From Pelomonas parva (GTDB lineage Bacteria; Pseudomonadota; Gammaproteobacteria; Burkholderiales; Burkholderiaceae_C): a stretch of 64,000 nt of DNA. The first letter of the stretch is position 1. Each line of letters starts with the position of its first letter. The notes below the pieces were generated by a model. It had not been told where the DNA came from. It searched no databases and was given only the letters and a program-made list of their open reading frames with translations. Shown in pieces: positions 1 to 9,186 of the stretch. A program made the position numbers and the translations under genes. The stretch spans positions 372,001 through 436,000 of the forward strand of contig NZ_JBIGHV010000003.1 of the NCBI RefSeq assembly GCF_043555835.1, read 5' to 3'.

Positions 1-1053
1 TCTGCCCAGGCCCAGTCCCCCAGCCTCGAAACCGTCGTCGACGGCCTCAAGACCCCCTGGGCGGTGGCCTTCCTGCCCGGCGGCGAATTCCTCGTCACCG
101 AGCGTGGCGGCACGCTGCGCACCGCCAAGGCCGGCGGCAAGCCCAGCGCGCCCATCCAGGGCGTGCCGGCCGTGGACGCCGTCGGCCAGGGCGGCCTGCT
201 GGACGTGCAGCTCGACAGCGATTTCGCCAGCAACCGCACCATCTACCTCTGCTACGCCGAGCCCAGCGCCGACAAGAAGACCAACGGCACCGCGCTGGCC
301 AGCGCCAAGCTCAGCGCCGACCTCAAGCGCCTGACCGACGTGAAGGTCCTCTTCAGCCAGCAACCCAAGATGGACAGCCGGCTGCACTTCGGCTGCCGCA
401 TCGTCGAGGCGCCGGACGGCAAGCTCTTCCTGAGCCTGGGCGAGCGCGGCAAGGGCATGCAGAGCGCGCAGACGCTGGACAACCACATCGGCAAGATCGT
501 GCGCATCGGCAAGGACGGCAGCGCGCCGGCCGACAACCCCTTCGTGAAGACGCCCGGCGCCCTGCCCGAGATCTGGAGCTACGGCCACCGCAATTCCCAG
601 GGCCTGACGCTGGACGAGAAGGGCCGCCTGTGGGAGCAGGAGCATGGCCCACAAGGCGGCGACGAGCTGAACCTGGTGCAGCCCAAGCTCAACTATGGCT
701 GGCCCGTCATCACCTATGGCGAGAACTACGGCGGCGGCCGCATCGGCGACGGCATCGCCGCGAAGGCGGGCATGGAGCAGCCCATCGTGAAATGGGTGCC
801 GTCGATCGCGCCGGCGGGGCTGGTCAAGCTCAAGAGCGCCAAGTACGGCCCGGTCTGGCAGGGCAGCTTCTTCCTCGGCTCGCTGAAGTTCGGCCACCTG
901 GAGCGTGTGAAGCTGGGGGCTGACGACCGGGTGACGGAGCAGGAGAAGCTGTTCCCGGAGGCAGGGCGGATGCGGGATGTGAGGGAAGGGCCGGATGGGC
1001 TGCTGTATCTGGTGCTGGAGGGCGCAGGCCGCATCGTGCGGGTCAAGCCTTGA
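1..1053 (+). CDS. PQQ-dependent aldose sugar dehydrogenase, 3' part (5' end outside window)
   Basis: The reading frame is open from the first base, so the start lies upstream; the visible part begins near a mature N-terminus (SAQAQSPSLETVVDGLKTPW). It is a soluble, probably periplasmic PQQ-dependent aldose dehydrogenase of the GSDH/YliI family, which oxidises sugars to lactones. Family motifs in order are PWAVAFLPGGEFLVTERGG, HFGCRIVEAPDGKLFLSLGE, SYGHRNSQGL, EHGPQGGDELNLV and LNYGWPVITYG, all typical of the six-bladed propeller and its PQQ pocket. Its TGA stop shares four bases (TTGA) with the TTG start of the next gene, a TonB receptor of the PQQ-uptake type, so the two are probably translationally coupled. 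The exact sugar substrate cannot be read from sequence. Confidence 0.9.
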   Translation, partial: SAQAQSPSLETVVDGLKTPWAVAFLPGGEFLVTERGGTLRTAKAGGKPSAPIQGVPAVDAVGQGGLLDVQLDSDFASNRTIYLCYAEPSADKKTNGTALASAKLSADLKRLTDVKVLFSQQPKMDSRLHFGCRIVEAPDGKLFLSLGERGKGMQSAQTLDNHIGKIVRIGKDGSAPADNPFVKTPGALPEIWSYGHRNSQGLTLDEKGRLWEQEHGPQGGDELNLVQPKLNYGWPVITYGENYGGGRIGDGIAAKAGMEQPIVKWVPSIAPAGLVKLKSAKYGPVWQGSFFLGSLKFGHLERVKLGADDRVTEQEKLFPEAGRMRDVREGPDGLLYLVLEGAGRIVRVKP

Positions 1054-3023
1054 GCCTGCTCGCCGCGCTGGCGCTGGCCGGCGCGCCCGCGCAGCAGCTC
1101 GACACCGTCGTGCTGCACGGCCGCGCCACCGCCCCCACGCTGGCCGTGGAGCGCATCGACGCCGCCACGCTGACCCGCGACGCCGAGGCGCAAGACCCCG
1201 CCCAGGCGCTGGCAAGAACACTGGCGCGCCTGCCCGGCATCTACGCCGCCAACCGCGGCAACGACGCGCAAGACCTGCAGTTGTCCAGCCGCGGCTACGG
1301 CGCGCGCGCCAGCTTCGGCGTGCGCGGCCTGCGGCTGGTGGCCGACGGCATCCCGGCCAGCACGCCCGACGGCCAGGGCCAGCTGGGCCACTGGCTGATC
1401 GCCGACGCCGCCTCGCTGGAAGTGCTGCGCGGCCCGTTCTCGGCGCTGTACGGCAGCGCCAGCGGCGGCGTCATCGCGCTGCAAAGCCGCTGGCCGACCG
1501 AGGACCGCACGCAGGCCGCGCTGACGCTGGGCGCCTTCGGCCTGCGCCAGGCCAGCGTCAGCCTGGACCGCCTGCCCGCCGAGGGTCAGGCCTTGAGCCT
1601 GGCGGCGCAGGTCACGCAGCGTGACGGCTGGCGTGCGCACAGTGCCAGCGAGCGCCGCCTGGCGCAGGCACGCTGGCAGCTGCGCACGCCCGGGCAGCAG
1701 TTCATGGCCGTGCTGCAGGTGCAGAGCCAGCCCGCCGACGACCCGCTGGGCCTGACGGCCGAGCAGTTCGCCTACGACCCGCGCCAGACGGCGCCGCAGG
1801 CCACGGCCTTCAACACCCGCAAGACGGCCGAGCAGCAGCAACTGGGCCTGCGCTGGCAGCGCGACGTGGACGAACACCTGCGTGTGCAAGTCGCCGGCTG
1901 GCTGGGCCATCGCGCGGTGGACCAATGGCAGTCCATCCCGCTGAACGTGCAGAGCACGCCCACCCACCCGGGAGGCGTCATCGAGCTGCGCCGGCGCTTT
2001 GGCGGTGTCGATGCCCGCCTGAACTGGGCATTAGCCCCCGACCATGAACTGACCTTGGGCTGGGCCGCCGAGACCCAGCGCGATGCACGGCGCGGCTACC
2101 TCAGCAATGCCGGCGTCACTGGCGCCCTCAAGCGCGACGAGACCAACCGCGCCCGCAGCAGCGAGCCCTATGCGCAGTGGCGCTGGACGCCCACGCCGGC
2201 CTGGGAGCTGCTGGCCGGCCTGCGCGCCAGCAACTTGCGCTTCGACAGCGAGGACCGCTATCTGTCCAACGGCGACGACAGCGGCGCAAGGACCTTCAGC
2301 GGCGTGCAGCCGGTCGTGGGTGTCGCGTGGCGACCCACGGAGGGCCAGGTCTTGCGCCTGGCGCTGGGCCGGGCGGCCGAGTCGCCCACGTTGACGGAAC
2401 TGGCTTACCGCAGCGCCGGCAGCGGCTTCAACACCGAGCTGCGCGCGCAGCGCAGCAAGCAGGTGGAGCTGGGCTGGGAGCAGCGCGTGGGCGCCCGCCG
2501 CCTGGCGCTGACCGCCTTCCACGCCGAGACGCGCGACGAGATCAGCGTGCTGGCCAGCAGCGGCGGCCGCACCGTGTTCACCAACGCCGCGCAGACCCGC
2601 CGCAGCGGGCTGGAGGCGGCAGCACAACTCCCGCTGGCGCGCGACTGGCAGCTGGACCTGGCCGCCACGCGCCTGTCCACCCGCGTGCTCGCCACCGGCC
2701 AGCCGCTGCCCGGCGTGCCCGCCACCCACGCCAGCGCCGAGCTGCGCTGGCAGGGGTCAGGTCTTGATGCGGGGCTGAGCCTGCAGGCCCGCGCGCGACT
2801 GCCGGCCGATGACGCCGGTACCGCTTCGGCAGCGGGCGGCGGCTTGTGGGGCTTCAACATCGGCGGCCAGTTGGCGCCCGACTGGCGCTGGCGGCTGCGC
2901 GCTGACAACCTGCTGAACCGCGCGACGGCGGCCAGCGTCATCGTCAACGATGCCAACCGGCGCTTCTTCGAGCCGGCGGCGCCGCGCGGCTGGGCCATGT
3001 CGCTGAGCTGGCAGCCGCGCTGA
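1050..3023 (+). CDS. TonB-dependent receptor, PqqU/YncD-like (probable PQQ uptake)
   Basis: A 657-residue outer-membrane TonB-dependent receptor with an N-terminal plug and a 22-strand-type barrel. It matches the E. coli PQQ receptor PqqU (YncD) in many places as I recall that sequence: DAQDLQLSSRGYGAR, DGIPASTPDGQGQ, LEVLRGPFSALYGSASGGV, NTRKTAEQQQ, a late NDANRRFFEP segment and an aromatic-rich C-terminus. The only start I find is TTG at 1050 inside the stop of the upstream PQQ enzyme. The signal peptide (SLLAALALAGAPAQQ) lacks the usual basic residues. The pairing with a PQQ-dependent dehydrogenase supports PQQ as the ligand. Receptor class is near certain; ligand is inferred. Confidence 0.88.
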   Translation: MSLLAALALAGAPAQQLDTVVLHGRATAPTLAVERIDAATLTRDAEAQDPAQALARTLARLPGIYAANRGNDAQDLQLSSRGYGARASFGVRGLRLVADGIPASTPDGQGQLGHWLIADAASLEVLRGPFSALYGSASGGVIALQSRWPTEDRTQAALTLGAFGLRQASVSLDRLPAEGQALSLAAQVTQRDGWRAHSASERRLAQARWQLRTPGQQFMAVLQVQSQPADDPLGLTAEQFAYDPRQTAPQATAFNTRKTAEQQQLGLRWQRDVDEHLRVQVAGWLGHRAVDQWQSIPLNVQSTPTHPGGVIELRRRFGGVDARLNWALAPDHELTLGWAAETQRDARRGYLSNAGVTGALKRDETNRARSSEPYAQWRWTPTPAWELLAGLRASNLRFDSEDRYLSNGDDSGARTFSGVQPVVGVAWRPTEGQVLRLALGRAAESPTLTELAYRSAGSGFNTELRAQRSKQVELGWEQRVGARRLALTAFHAETRDEISVLASSGGRTVFTNAAQTRRSGLEAAAQLPLARDWQLDLAATRLSTRVLATGQPLPGVPATHASAELRWQGSGLDAGLSLQARARLPADDAGTASAAGGGLWGFNIGGQLAPDWRWRLRADNLLNRATAASVIVNDANRRFFEPAAPRGWAMSLSWQPR

Positions 3024-3058
3024 TGCGCCATCGGAGCGGCTGTCCAGGTGGCGGCAGC

Positions 3059-3439
3059 TCAGGCCTTGTGTTCGTCAGCAGCCAGCTCGGCCAGGCGCTG
3101 GCGCTGGCGCAGAGGCGAGACATGCTGCGTGATGACCAACCAGACCGTCTCCGGCTCAATCGACAAATAGGCGTGGATCAACCGGTTGCGCAGCCCGACG
3201 ATCAGCCGCCAGGGAATGTCCGGCGCGCACTCCCGCACTTCAGCGGGCACATGCGTGGCGGCCTCGCCGATCAGTTCAAGGTTGCGCATGGTGGCGTCAA
3301 ACTGCATGCGGTCGGCGCTCAGGCTCGCCAGATCGTGGCCATGGGTGTACAGCAGAACCTGGTCGCAGAACTCGACCATGTCGTGCACGAAAAGGCGCCA
3401 GTCGCGCTCAGGCAATGGCGACGGCGTCACGTTCGACAT
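3059..3439 (-). CDS. hepT: HepT-like ribonuclease toxin (DUF86)
   Basis: A 126-residue HEPN-fold protein of the HepT/DUF86 family. The catalytic RX4HXY motif is intact: R84, H89 and Y91 in LRNRLIHAYLSI. HepT proteins are RNases neutralised by their MntA partner, which AMPylates the tyrosine. I chose the ATG at 3439 because the frame upstream is non-homologous shadow and because this start overlaps the upstream nucleotidyltransferase gene by 32 bp, the usual arrangement. The gene runs convergently towards the TonB receptor with a 35-bp gap. Confidence 0.85.
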   Translation of the reverse strand: MSNVTPSPLPERDWRLFVHDMVEFCDQVLLYTHGHDLASLSADRMQFDATMRNLELIGEAATHVPAEVRECAPDIPWRLIVGLRNRLIHAYLSIEPETVWLVITQHVSPLRQRQRLAELAADEHKA

Positions 3440-3701
3440 AGGGTCTGAATTGCGGCCGCAGGGCGCGTTCCGTGACCAGATCGACCGCGCACCCCAGCAG
3501 GTCCTCCAGGTAGAACTGCGCACCGAACAAGGCCTCAGGCGTGGCCGGGCCGCCGAAATCCACCAGCAGGTCCACGTCACTGCCTTGCCGCGCCGTGCCA
3601 CGGGCGACGCTGCCAAACAGACGCAGATGCCGCACGCCGAAACGCTCGCGCAGCAGCGGCAGCTGCTCCAGCAACAAGGTCAGGACGGCTTCGCGATTCA
3701 T
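3408..3701 (-). CDS. mntA: MntA-like nucleotidyltransferase antitoxin
   Basis: A 97-residue minimal nucleotidyltransferase of the MntA family. The signature GSX10DXD is exact (G30, S31, D42, D44 in FGSVARGTARQGSDVDLLVD). Family members act as antitoxins that AMPylate HepT. It is the first gene of a two-gene unit on the minus strand and overlaps hepT by 32 bp. The ATG at 3701 gives a normal family N-terminus (MNREAVLTLLLEQL); the longer frame upstream has no family similarity. Confidence 0.85.
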   Translation of the reverse strand: MNREAVLTLLLEQLPLLRERFGVRHLRLFGSVARGTARQGSDVDLLVDFGGPATPEALFGAQFYLEDLLGCAVDLVTERALRPQFRPYVERDAVAIA

Positions 3702-3829
3702 GGGCGGATGATGCCCCAGCCACAGGACAGCGCCAAGCCGCCTTGCCACGCGCATCACGCAGGCTAGCCACCATGGTGAATCGCGTTTGAGTCTGCGACC
3801 ATCGGCGCCCGAAAAGGGAGACCCCGCCG

Positions 3830-6800
3830 ATGCTCGTCATGAAACTCCGCCACCTTGCCGCCAGCCTGGGCCTGGCCGCATTGACGGCCCATGCCGCACC
3901 GCTGACCCCCGCCGAGTTGCCAGCCGCGCTGCGCGACTGGCTGCCCTGGGCCCAGCAAGGCCAGCCGCCGCTGGGCTGCCCGGCGCAGGCCGAGGGCGAG
4001 GCCTCGCACTGCGTCTGGCCCGGGCGGCTGCAGCTCAGCGCCGGCGCGCGCGAGGCGACGTTCCGGCTGGACGTGCACGTCTTCGGCGCCGCCGCCCGCG
4101 TGGCGCTGCCCGGCGAGGCCGGCGCCTGGCCGCAGGACGTGAAGGTCGGCGGCAGGCCGCTCCCCGTCACCGAGGCCGACGGCCAGCCGGCCGTGTGGCT
4201 GGCGCCGGGGATGCATGTCGTCGAAGGGCGCATCACCTGGACGCAGATGCCGCAGAACCTGGCCGTGCCGGGCGGCCTGGGCGCCATCGTCGTGACCAGC
4301 GACGGCGCCACGCAGGCGCGCGCGCCTGACGGCGAAGGGCGGCTGTGGCTGCGCGCCGTGGCCAGCCCGGCCGAGGCCAGCGACAGCGTCACCGTGCAGA
4401 CCGTGCGCCTCGTCGACGACGACCTGCCGCTGACCGTCACCACCGCCTTCGAGCTGCGCGTGGCCGGCCGCTCGCGCGCCGTCGAGCTGCCCGCCGCGCT
4501 GCTGCCGGGCCTGCGCGCCATGCAGCTGGACAGCCCGCTGCCCGCGCGCCTGGCCGAAGACGGCCGCCTCATCGTGCAGGCGCGGCCCGGGGCCTGGCGC
4601 ATCGAGCTGCGCGCGCGGCTGAATGCGCCGGTGCAGGCGCTGACGCTGCCCGAGGGCGCGGCAGACGAGGAGGTCTGGGTGGTCCAGGCCCAGCCCGGGC
4701 TGCGGCTGATCCGCCCCGAAGGCGCGACCAGCGTGGACCCGCGCCAGGTCGAGATGCCCGAGGCCTGGCGCGCGCTGCCGGCTTTTCGCTTGAAGCCCGG
4801 CGAGACGCTGAAGCTGACCGAGCTGCAGCGCGGCAATGCCAAGCCGGCACCGGATGCGCTGACGCTGACGCGCCGGCTGTGGCTGGACTTCGACGGCCGC
4901 GGTCTGACGGCGAGCGACGCGTTCAAGGGCCAGCTGTCGGCCAGCTCGCGCCTCGTGATGGCAGCACCCGGCCAGCTCGGCCGCGCGGCGCTGGCCGGCG
5001 CCGACCAGCCCATCACCCGCCTTGCCGCCGAAGGTCCAGCCGGCTTTGAGGTGCGCGACAGCAACGCCGCCATCGAAGCAGACAGCCGCTGGCCGCGCGA
5101 CGGCGCCTTGCCCGCCAGCGGCTGGAGCACGAGCGTGGACCAGCTCAGCGCCACGCTGCAGCTGCCGCCCGGCTGGCGCCTGCTGCACGCCCAAGGCCCG
5201 AGCCACGCAGACGGCGCCTGGGTGGCCATGTGGACGCTGTGGGACTTCTTCTTCGTGCTGCTGGCCGCGCTGGCCGCCTTCCGGCTGCTGGGCTGGCGCG
5301 TGGGCGTGCTGCTGGGCGTGGCGTTGGCGCTGACCTGGCACACGCCGGGCAGTCCGCCTGCCGTGCTGTGGTTCGGGCTGCTGGCGCTGACGGCGCTGGC
5401 GCGGGTGATGCCGGCGGGGCGCGGGCAGCGCATCTTTGCGCGCAGCCGGTTGGTGGTGGTCGGCCTGCTCGTTCTCGTGCTGCTGCCGTTCGCGGTGGAT
5501 GAGATCCGGCAAGCCATCTATCCGAGCCTGGAGCGTCACAGCATCACGGACACAGGCATGGCGCGCGAAATCAGTGTGATCGAAGAACGCGCGGCGCCGG
5601 CAATGGCACCGCCAGCGCCCCATGAAGCAATGAAGCAGCGACGCGAAGACGCGGACCACACGCTGGAGTCCGTCACCGTGGCGGGAAGCCGAGTGGCCAA
5701 GAGCCCCTACGTCCGCAATGACCTCGCCCGCGTGGACCCCGGCGCCCGCGTGCAGACCGGCCCCGGCCTGCCGACCTGGCGCTGGAGCGCCCACCACCTG
5801 TCCTGGAGCGGCCCCGTCACGCCCGAGCAGACGCTCAACCTGTGGCTGCTGCCGCCGTGGGCGACAGCGCTGCTCAAGCTCGCGGGCCTGGCCTTGCTTG
5901 CGTCGGCACTGGCGGCCGTGGCCGGCTGGAAGCTGCGCCTGCCCCGCATGCCCCGCCCGGCGGCGAGCGCCGCTGCGGCCCTGCTGATGGCGCTTTCCCT
6001 GACGCCCCAACCGAGCGAAGCCCAGATCCCTGCGCCCAGCGAGGAACAGCTCAAGGCCCTGCGCGACAAGCTCGCTGCGCCGCCCGACTGCCTGCCCCAC
6101 TGCGCGGACCTGGCCCGCCTGCTCGTCAGCGCCTCGGGTTCATCGGTCCAGCTGCGCGCCGAGATCCACGCACAGGCGCTCGTCGCCGTGCCGCTGCCCG
6201 GCCAGGGCACGGGCTGGCAGCCGGGCAGCATCACGCTCGATGGCCAGCCCGCCGCCACGCGCCGCGATGACGAAGGACGCCTGTGGGCCGCCGTGCCGGC
6301 CGGCGTGCACCAGTTGGTGCTGGCCGCCGACGTGGGCAACGCCAGCGGCCTGGACATTGCGCTGCCGCTGCCGCCACGTGTGCTGCAGACCGAGCTGAAG
6401 GGCTGGACGCTGGCCGGCCTGGACCCGCGCGGCCAGAGCACCGGTGCCATCTCGCTGAGCCGCGAAGCCACGGCCGGCAGCAGCCGCACCGAGGACGCCG
6501 GCACGCAGCGCGACGCGCTGGCGCCGCTGGTGCGCGTGGACCGTCGCCTGGAGCTGGGCCTGCGCTGGCAGGTGGTGACGCGCATCGAGCGCATCGCCCC
6601 CAGCCGCGCGCCACTGCGCGTGCGCTGGGCGCTGCTGCCCGGCGAGGCGGTGAGTGACGCGGGCGTCACCGTCGCCGATGGCGTCGCCAGCCTGCAGCTC
6701 GGCGGCGACGAGGCCGTGGAAGTGGCCAGCAGCCTGCCGCCCGCCGAGGCGCTGACGCTGGTGGCCGGCAAGGAGCCCAACCAGGTCGAGCGCTGGACGC

Positions 6801-7894
6801 TGGCCGCGTCGCCGCAATGGCATGTCGATGCCAGCGGCCTGGCCGCGACGGCGCTGCAGCAGGACGGCCAATGGCTGCCCGAATGGCGGCCCTGGCCCGG
6901 CGAGACGCTGAAGCTGGCCGTGAAGAAGCCCGCCGGCGTGGCCGGCCAGACGCTGACGCTGGACAGCGTGAAGACGGCGCTGGAACCCGGCGAGCGCAGC
7001 ACCGCCGTGCACCTGGAGATGAAGCTGCGGGCCAGCCTCGGCGGCCCGCACACGCTCAAGCTGCCGGCCGGCGCCGAACTGTTGAGCGTGCAGATCAACG
7101 GCCAGAAGCTGGCGCTGCAGCTGCGCGATGGCGTGCTCAGCCTGCCGCTGACGCCGGGCGCGCAGAGCGTGGACATCCGCTGGCGCGAGCCCCAGGGCAT
7201 GGGCGCGCTGTGGCGCCACGAGGGCCTGGCGCTGGGGCTGCCCGGCGTCAACGATGCACTGCAACTCGAAGTGCCCGAAGACCGCATCGTGCTGGCCGTC
7301 GGCGGCCCGCTGATCGGCCCGGCCGTGCTGATCTGGGGCATGCTGGTCGTCGTGCTGGTGCTGGCCTGGTTTGCGCCGCGTGGGCTGCCGGGCGTGATGG
7401 GCCGGCCGGCGTGGCTGGTCCTCGCGCTGGGCGTGGCGCCGGTGTCGCTGTGGGCTCTCGGCCTGCTGGCAGGCTGGTTCGGCGCACTGGAGGCGCGGCG
7501 TCGCTGGCCCGTGGGCGGCCGGCGCTGGCTGCGCATCGTTGTGCAACTGTTGCTGGTGCTGTGGACCTGCTTCGCCATCGGCGCACTGCTGGACGTGCTG
7601 CGCACCGGCCTGCTGGGCTACCCCAACCTGCTCGTCGCCGGGCCGGGGTCGAGCAGCCATCTGCTGAGCTGGGTGTCCGACCGCTTCACCGAGCACACGG
7701 CCAGTGCCTGGGTCGTCAGCGCGCCGGTGTGGCTGTACCGCGCGCTGATGCTGGGCTGGGCGCTGTGGCTGGCGGCGTCGCTGCTGAGGTGGGTGACGTG
7801 GGCCTGGGCCGCGTTCAGTGCGGGTGGTGCGTGGCCGGAGAAGCCACGCGAGGTGATTGCCGCTGAGGCGGAAGCAGCGAAGCCGGCTGCATGA
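3830..7894 (+). CDS. Very large membrane protein with duplicated exported region, function unknown
   Basis: A 1354-residue protein I cannot assign to a named family. It has an N-terminal signal peptide (start at 3830, with GGGAG about ten bases upstream; ATG 3839 is possible), a long exported beta-rich region, about four membrane segments at roughly 463-556 and one near 677-700. A signal-like hydrophobic stretch ending in SEAQ follows near 712-735, then a second exported region resembling the first, and four C-terminal membrane segments (about 1160-1330). The halves share phrases such as PGETLKL (4797 and 6898) and similar Cys-containing openings (GCPAQAEGEASHCVW versus DCLPHCADLARLL). A short stretch near 610 (ESVTVAGSRVAKSPY) resembles TonB-receptor plug starts, perhaps by chance. 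The next gene is a glycosyltransferase, but no joint pathway is evident. Confidence 0.85.
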   Translation: MLVMKLRHLAASLGLAALTAHAAPLTPAELPAALRDWLPWAQQGQPPLGCPAQAEGEASHCVWPGRLQLSAGAREATFRLDVHVFGAAARVALPGEAGAWPQDVKVGGRPLPVTEADGQPAVWLAPGMHVVEGRITWTQMPQNLAVPGGLGAIVVTSDGATQARAPDGEGRLWLRAVASPAEASDSVTVQTVRLVDDDLPLTVTTAFELRVAGRSRAVELPAALLPGLRAMQLDSPLPARLAEDGRLIVQARPGAWRIELRARLNAPVQALTLPEGAADEEVWVVQAQPGLRLIRPEGATSVDPRQVEMPEAWRALPAFRLKPGETLKLTELQRGNAKPAPDALTLTRRLWLDFDGRGLTASDAFKGQLSASSRLVMAAPGQLGRAALAGADQPITRLAAEGPAGFEVRDSNAAIEADSRWPRDGALPASGWSTSVDQLSATLQLPPGWRLLHAQGPSHADGAWVAMWTLWDFFFVLLAALAAFRLLGWRVGVLLGVALALTWHTPGSPPAVLWFGLLALTALARVMPAGRGQRIFARSRLVVVGLLVLVLLPFAVDEIRQAIYPSLERHSITDTGMAREISVIEERAAPAMAPPAPHEAMKQRREDADHTLESVTVAGSRVAKSPYVRNDLARVDPGARVQTGPGLPTWRWSAHHLSWSGPVTPEQTLNLWLLPPWATALLKLAGLALLASALAAVAGWKLRLPRMPRPAASAAAALLMALSLTPQPSEAQIPAPSEEQLKALRDKLAAPPDCLPHCADLARLLVSASGSSVQLRAEIHAQALVAVPLPGQGTGWQPGSITLDGQPAATRRDDEGRLWAAVPAGVHQLVLAADVGNASGLDIALPLPPRVLQTELKGWTLAGLDPRGQSTGAISLSREATAGSSRTEDAGTQRDALAPLVRVDRRLELGLRWQVVTRIERIAPSRAPLRVRWALLPGEAVSDAGVTVADGVASLQLGGDEAVEVASSLPPAEALTLVAGKEPNQVERWTLAASPQWHVDASGLAATALQQDGQWLPEWRPWPGETLKLAVKKPAGVAGQTLTLDSVKTALEPGERSTAVHLEMKLRASLGGPHTLKLPAGAELLSVQINGQKLALQLRDGVLSLPLTPGAQSVDIRWREPQGMGALWRHEGLALGLPGVNDALQLEVPEDRIVLAVGGPLIGPAVLIWGMLVVVLVLAWFAPRGLPGVMGRPAWLVLALGVAPVSLWALGLLAGWFGALEARRRWPVGGRRWLRIVVQLLLVLWTCFAIGALLDVLRTGLLGYPNLLVAGPGSSSHLLSWVSDRFTEHTASAWVVSAPVWLYRALMLGWALWLAASLLRWVTWAWAAFSAGGAWPEKPREVIAAEAEAAKPAA

Positions 7895-7928
7895 CATCTG
7901 CCGGCTGCCGGTTCTCAACGGCGCGCTC

Positions 7929-9176
7929 GTGAAGATCCTGATCGGCGCCGCGGGCAGCCTCGGCGACACGCTGCCCTTCGTGGCGCTGGGCCTGGCGCTG
8001 CAGCAGCGCGGCCATCAGGTGCACTTGTTCGCCAGCGAGAGCTATGCGGGCCATGCCGCCGGGCTGCCGTTCACGGCGGTGGCGAGCGTGGCCGAGACCG
8101 ACGCGCTGCTGCGCGACCCGCGCGTGACCGACCCACGGCGCGGCATGGCGCTGATCGGCGAAGCCTTCGCCGCCGGCCTGCCGCGCGCCTTCGAGGCGAT
8201 GCGCGCCGAGGTCGTGCCCGGGCAGACGCTGGCCGTGGGCAGCACGCTGGCCTTCGCGACCCGGCTGCTGAAGGACGCACTGGGCGTGCCGACCGCCACG
8301 GTGCACCTGGCGCCGGCGGTGCTGCGGTCGGTCCAGCAGCCGCCCCGCCTGGGCCCGAACGGCACGCTCGACAAGCTGCCCGCCGGCCTGCAGCGCGCCG
8401 CGTGGTGGCTGATCGACCGCCTGGTGCTGGACCGCTTGTTCACGAAGCCGTTCAACGACTACCGCCGCCAGCTCGGCCTCGGCCCCGTGGACCGCATGTT
8501 CGGCGCCTGGCTGCACCAGGCCGACGCCACGCTGGGCATGTTCCCGCCCTGGCTCGCCCCACCGCAGGTCGACTGGCCCGCCGGTCTGGTCTGCACGGGA
8601 TTTCCGCTGTACGACAACGGCGAGGCGCACCCGCTGCCGGCGGCGCTGGAGGCCTTCCTCGCGGCGGGCGAGCCGCCTGTCGGCTTCACGTCGGGCACGG
8701 CCAACGCGACGTCGCACGGCTTCTTCGCGGCGTCCGCCGCCGCGTGCGCGCTCAGCGGCCGGCGCGGACTGCTGATCACGAAGGTGGGCGCGCAGTTGCC
8801 GGCGACGTTGCCGCCCGGGGTGCTGCATGTGCCCTACGCGCCCTTCAGCCAGCTGCTGCCGCGCCTGGCGGCGTTCGTCCACCACGGCGGCATCGGCACC
8901 ACGAGCCAGGCCCTGCGCGCCGGCGTGCCGCAGCTCGTGCGGCCGATGGCGTATGACCAGTTCGACAACGCGCACCATGTGCAGCGGCTCGGCGTCGGGC
9001 AGCGGCGGCGGCCGGCGGATTACGCGCCGGCCACCGTCGCGCGGGACCTGGACCGCTTGACCCAAGACCGCACACTGCAAAGGCGCTGCGCCGAGGTGGC
9101 GTCGTTGTGCAGAGCGGATGTGGATGCGCTGGCGATGGCGTGCGACGCAGTGTTAGCCCTCGCCCGGCGCGGCTAG
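7929..9176 (+). CDS. GT1-type glycosyltransferase (UGT/MGT-like)
   Basis: A 415-residue GT-B fold glycosyltransferase. The start opens with the nucleotide-sugar transferase hallmark KILIGAAGSLGDTLPF, and the C-terminal half carries the donor-binding box HHGGIGTTSQALRAGVPQLV followed by YDQFDNAHHVQRLGVG, as in family 1 enzymes acting on lipids or natural products. I chose GTG at 7929 because it places the nucleotide-binding strand at the N-terminus; a longer frame from 7857 overlaps the upstream gene and adds unrelated residues. No clear ribosome-binding site is visible. The acceptor is unknown. Confidence 0.87.
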   Translation: MKILIGAAGSLGDTLPFVALGLALQQRGHQVHLFASESYAGHAAGLPFTAVASVAETDALLRDPRVTDPRRGMALIGEAFAAGLPRAFEAMRAEVVPGQTLAVGSTLAFATRLLKDALGVPTATVHLAPAVLRSVQQPPRLGPNGTLDKLPAGLQRAAWWLIDRLVLDRLFTKPFNDYRRQLGLGPVDRMFGAWLHQADATLGMFPPWLAPPQVDWPAGLVCTGFPLYDNGEAHPLPAALEAFLAAGEPPVGFTSGTANATSHGFFAASAAACALSGRRGLLITKVGAQLPATLPPGVLHVPYAPFSQLLPRLAAFVHHGGIGTTSQALRAGVPQLVRPMAYDQFDNAHHVQRLGVGQRRRPADYAPATVARDLDRLTQDRTLQRRCAEVASLCRADVDALAMACDAVLALARRG

Positions 9177-9186
9177 GAGGCTGTGC

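Noticed and set aside
5655..5710. TonB-receptor-like plug start (ESVTVAGSRV) inside the large membrane protein
   Set aside because: Only about 15 residues match, with no plug or barrel afterwards, and membrane segments follow. Probably chance.
3764..6100. 778-codon minus-strand frame
   Set aside because: Antisense to the large membrane protein gene; Gln/Arg/Gly/His-rich with no domain, typical of high-GC shadow frames.
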